Source of the DNA: Eubacterium sp. UBA3720
GTDB taxonomy: Bacteria; Bacillota; Clostridia; Lachnospirales; Lachnospiraceae
Length of the DNA: 7,826 nucleotides
Reading direction: 5' to 3'
Assembly (NCBI GenBank): GCA_002371335.1
Contig: DFHP01000181.1
Location: 1 to 7,826, forward strand
This document shows, piece by piece, positions 5,482-7,826 of the stretch (the first letter of the stretch is position 1; each line of letters opens with the position of its first letter). The position numbers were made by a program, and so were the translations under genes. Below the pieces are notes generated by a model. The model searched no databases. It worked only from the letters and a program-made list of their open reading frames with translations, and was not told where the DNA came from.

Positions 5482-6975
5482 TTACTCTGGCAACCTCATG
5501 CTGATATTTGAAAATTCTGCCCCGCCTGACTCCGCAAACACACCTATATGTGCACCATCGATTGAATGACGAATCCGGGAACTTAGCGCCTTCATATCAT
5601 CGACATAGAGGACAACGATCTCGTTTTCGCAGACCAGAGTGACATGGTGGACTTCATTGGCTGAAAAATCGAATTTAGTGAAAGCCTGTGGATCAAACCT
5701 AGATAAATCTGCAATCTCATATCCCTCATAGTGAAGGAGTCCACGTTTCGCGTCCAAGCAGAGGACTGTCCAGGTCTCATCGCTTTCACTCCCGCCGAAG
5801 GCAAATCCAGCACATCCGTCTGCATCCAGAGTTACATCGCACTCAAGCAACATGGTTGCGGGTCTTGTTCCCATATCGGCTAGCGCGCCTTCCGAGAGGG
5901 TGATCGTGTTGTTCTTGATCTTCACGCTGCCCTCTTTTTTTACAGCGGCAAATTGCTTCTCGGTCGTAAAATACTCCTCGAATGTAACAGGTTCGCACAC
6001 GCCCAATGTCCCGTCCTCACGCTGAATCAGCTGATGATTAAGGACATTGCCTGCCCACTGGTAAACACCTGAATCGCTGGATAGTCCTGCACGTCCAAGC
6101 CATCCACACAGATATCGATTGCCGTTCAGCTCTGCAGTCTTTGCTGCATAGAAGATAAAATTATTGCCGTCAAGTACATTATCCTCGGGAACGGTAAAAG
6201 GTCCGTTCGGTGAATCGCTCATTGCGTAATATGTTACACAGTCCCAGCTGTATGTGAGATAATATGTCTCTCCCATACGGAACACATCCGGGCACTCCAG
6301 CATATACTGTTCCTTCGGAGCGAAAATCGGTCCCGCAAACTCCCAGCTCTTAAGGTCGGTAGATGTGTACTTTGCGACGACACCTCCCAGCGTGTTCTCT
6401 CTTGCCGCAATCAGCATCCAGTAGCAGTTCTCCTCCTCGGACCAGAACACCTCCGGATCTCTGAAATCATCCTTTGAATAATTGTCGGGGCTGTAGAATG
6501 TGTCCTCCGGAATCTTTGTCCAGTTCTCACGATCTGTGCTCGTGGCATGCATAACACATTCTTTACCCTTACCACTGTTACCGGTATCGTTATGACCGGT
6601 GTAAAATAGATGGTAAAGCCCCTCATTATCGCGGAGGACAGACCCGGTTCCGATTGCGGGATCCGGATCCGACATAAGACCGTAATTTAATGCCATTCCA
6701 TGATCTGTATAGGAGCAGAGATCTTTGGTCGAATATTTATAAATCGGATGATAGCCCTGACCGTTGTGGTCAGTGTCATACAGATAATACAGTTCCAGAG
6801 TCCCATCCTCGGTCACATAAGGCATGGTGTCTCCAACATAGGCTCCTTCCGGGCAGGGATATAGAGAATACTCCACCGGTGAATAGGGCTCGTCCGGGAG
6901 AGTGGTCTGTCCGTCACAGGCCGAAATCAGGATGACGAGCAGAATCAAAACAGACAATAACCGCACTTTTCTCAT
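5482..6975 (-). CDS. Secreted GH32 family lipoprotein (fructan/sucrose hydrolase)
   Basis: 497 residues, intact. Residues 1-20 are a lipoprotein signal with lipobox LISAC (C20 lipidated), so the enzyme sits on the outer face of the membrane. The five-bladed propeller of GH32 follows: VGDTMPYV (D49, expected nucleophile in the position of WMNDP), HPIYKYSTKDL near 76-86, IGTGSVLRDNEG...YHLFYTGHN (108-129), FRDPEVFW (D173 of the RDP motif, transition-state stabiliser) and LECPDVF (E227, acid/base of the EC motif). From about 370 a C-terminal beta-sandwich (GH32C-like) runs to the end. The family cleaves beta-fructosidic bonds in sucrose, inulin or levan; which one cannot be told. GGAGG lies 7 nt upstream of the ATG. 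No transporter or fructokinase is adjacent, and no clear terminator follows. It is the most ordinary gene here and probably has its own promoter. Confidence 0.88.
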   Translation of the reverse strand: MRKVRLLSVLILLVILISACDGQTTLPDEPYSPVEYSLYPCPEGAYVGDTMPYVTEDGTLELYYLYDTDHNGQGYHPIYKYSTKDLCSYTDHGMALNYGLMSDPDPAIGTGSVLRDNEGLYHLFYTGHNDTGNSGKGKECVMHATSTDRENWTKIPEDTFYSPDNYSKDDFRDPEVFWSEEENCYWMLIAARENTLGGVVAKYTSTDLKSWEFAGPIFAPKEQYMLECPDVFRMGETYYLTYSWDCVTYYAMSDSPNGPFTVPEDNVLDGNNFIFYAAKTAELNGNRYLCGWLGRAGLSSDSGVYQWAGNVLNHQLIQREDGTLGVCEPVTFEEYFTTEKQFAAVKKEGSVKIKNNTITLSEGALADMGTRPATMLLECDVTLDADGCAGFAFGGSESDETWTVLCLDAKRGLLHYEGYEIADLSRFDPQAFTKFDFSANEVHHVTLVCENEIVVLYVDDMKALSSRIRHSIDGAHIGVFAESGGAEFSNISMRLPE

Positions 6976-7071
6976 AGGGCTTCCTCCATTTTCAACATAC
7001 GTGGTCTTCTTAAACCGTAGACTTCGAGTGTCCGTCTAACAGTATCGACAAATGATGCAATACCTGTAAAA

Positions 7072-7100
7072 ATTATACACATTGTGCATTTGACAATCAA
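7072..7100 (-). promoter_or_regulatory. Sigma-70-type promoter for the GH32 gene
   Basis: On the minus strand TTGATT (7095-7100) is followed after 17 bp by a perfect TATAAT (7072-7077). Transcription would start near 7065, giving a leader of about 90 nt before the GH32 start codon. A GTGCAT box lies inside the spacer, so a regulator bound there could block polymerase. Confidence 0.65.
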
Positions 7101-7154
7101 CAATTCATTCAAAAATATGTGCATATAGAAAATTATGTAAAATAAAGCGTGCAT
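7084..7154. promoter_or_regulatory. Three GTGCAT boxes around the GH32 promoter
   Basis: GTGCAT occurs at 7084-7089, 7119-7124 and 7149-7154, spaced 35 and 30 bp apart, close to three helical turns. The first lies between the -10 and -35 elements, the second is upstream, and the third is inside the terminator palindrome. The second and third sit in local dyads (ATATGTGCATAT; CGTGCATATGCACG). They could be sites for a sugar-responsive regulator, but the third is also explained by the terminator stem and the motif is only 6 bp. Confidence 0.3.
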
Positions 7155-7167
7155 ATGCACGCTTTAT
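7142..7167 (-). terminator. Intrinsic terminator of the phosphatase-like gene (26-bp perfect palindrome)
   Basis: 13-bp perfect arms (ATAAAGCGTGCAT and its inverse). On the minus strand the GCGTGC/GCACGC core is followed by TTTATTTTAC, giving a stem and U-rich tail 63 bp after the stop codon of the phosphatase-like gene. On the plus strand the tail is only TTTATCC, so it should work mainly in the minus direction and insulate the GH32 promoter. Confidence 0.75.
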
Positions 7168-7230
7168 CCTATCCAACTATATGGTTACCTGTGAAGGCAT
7201 CCGATACTGCTACCACAAGTCTGTATGAAA

Positions 7231-7826
7231 TCAAGAAACATAAAAGCTAATATAGCTCCTGTCATCAAAACTCTGATTTCCGTTTATTACTCTCTTCGTT
7301 CCACGAAGTTCATGAATACACAGAGGGTCCTTATCCAGCAGGTTAAATAAATACTTTTCCGTTTCTTCAAGTGTGTCAAACAGAGCAGGATACCCATCAG
7401 AAGCCAGAATTATGCGGTCGCCCGGCTTCACGTGATATATAACAATATTGTCTGTGCAAATGTCACCACCATTAATCACATCATACCCAAACTCACCAGC
7501 CTGATTCGCCATAACGTGGAATTCCTTTAACAAAGGTAGTATAGCTTCTCTTCCCGGATCCTCACCTGTTTCAATAACATTTTTCAATCCATACAACTCA
7601 GTATAAAAGGCTCGCAAATCTGATAGCAGCTTATCACCCGCCCGGGTATGCTTATATAGCACATTATTAATCTTTACACTGCAGTCACCGAAGCACCACA
7701 CTTCTCTCCGATGTACACTGTAGATAATAGCACTGACTTGGAGCCTTTCTTCGGGAGGTAACTCTTCGAAGGATACACCATTTTCAGCATAGCACTTTTT
7801 AATTACATCGTTTAAATATGAAATCA
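7231..7826 (-). CDS. PP2C-like protein phosphatase, partial (N-terminus beyond the window)
   Basis: The last 197 residues are in the window, and the frame is open to the right edge, so the start lies outside; the GTG at 7699-7701 is internal. Visible motifs fit the C-terminal half of a PP2C/PPM-type phosphatase: REVWCFGDCSVKIN (GD-x-x, a core strand motif), PGDRIILASDGYPALFDTLEETE (the SDG metal-binding motif), and SFDDRSYISFYV at the end (the DD pair where PPM enzymes have their last metal ligand). Such enzymes dephosphorylate Ser/Thr proteins, but this subgroup is divergent, and a different role for the fold is possible. No partner kinase is visible. It is followed by its own terminator, so it is not in one operon with the GH32 gene. 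Confidence 0.65.
   Translation of the reverse strand, partial: ISYLNDVIKKCYAENGVSFEELPPEERLQVSAIIYSVHRREVWCFGDCSVKINNVLYKHTRAGDKLLSDLRAFYTELYGLKNVIETGEDPGREAILPLLKEFHVMANQAGEFGYDVINGGDICTDNIVIYHVKPGDRIILASDGYPALFDTLEETEKYLFNLLDKDPLCIHELRGTKRVINGNQSFDDRSYISFYVS

Noticed and set aside
41..7009. Identical 10-mer ACGTGGTCTT at 41-50 and 7000-7009 as a possible attachment-site pair
   Set aside because: It is too short, has no integrase nearby and little similarity in the flanks; chance is sufficient.
6972..7160. 62-residue minus-strand ORF overlapping the GH32 start
   Set aside because: It covers the promoter and leader of the GH32 gene in another frame and has no ribosome binding site.

Overview
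The window looks like an accessory stretch of a Gram-positive, anaerobic Clostridia genome, most plausibly Lachnospiraceae. The reasons are three S-layer homology (SLH) modules behind a Thr-Pro linker, a lipobox-bearing GH32 enzyme, strong AGGAGG-type ribosome binding sites, and remnants of the AAA-like/PD-(D/E)XK ATPase family that is heavily paralogous in that group. This is inference from protein style; no taxonomic marker is present. All supported coding sequence lies on the minus strand, so the window is best read from right to left.

In that direction: (1) a PP2C-like phosphatase gene running off the right edge (7826-7231), closed by an intrinsic terminator built on a perfect palindrome (7142-7167); (2) a promoter (about 7072-7100) with repeated GTGCAT boxes, driving an intact GH32 fructan/sucrose-hydrolase lipoprotein (6975-5482); (3) a gene graveyard from 5380 to 4200, with a 5'-truncated, internally deleted AAA-like ATPase (5377-4974), a probable PIN-domain toxin shard (about 4905-4691), and an unrecognised reading frame broken by one TAG (4637-4200); (4) an intergenic region with two adjacent stem-loops, one 51 nt long (4061-4111); (5) a short ORF (3999-3379) that joins a P-loop ATPase N-terminus, cut at Walker A, to the C-terminal end of an adenosine-deaminase-like protein; (6) an intact, secreted, SLH-anchored transglutaminase-like protein (3366-727) whose ribosome binding site overlaps the stop codon of that chimera; (7) a second AAA-like ATPase remnant (602-253), paralogous to the first, and shards of surface-protein sequence including an out-of-frame LPxTG-type sorting signal (162-37).

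Two genes look intact and functional and both act at the cell surface: the GH32 lipoprotein, which would release fructose from fructans or sucrose, and the SLH protein. The most notable observation is the chimera at 3379-3999. Its two halves match what a RADAR-type anti-phage operon would leave (RdrA ATPase followed by RdrB adenosine deaminase) if one deletion removed everything between the RdrA P-loop and the RdrB active-site tail. Both AAA-like remnants also join an upstream part to the gene's own extreme C-terminus with the middle missing. The region therefore appears to be a decaying defence/mobile island in which internal deletion is the recurring form of decay. I found no intact novel system.
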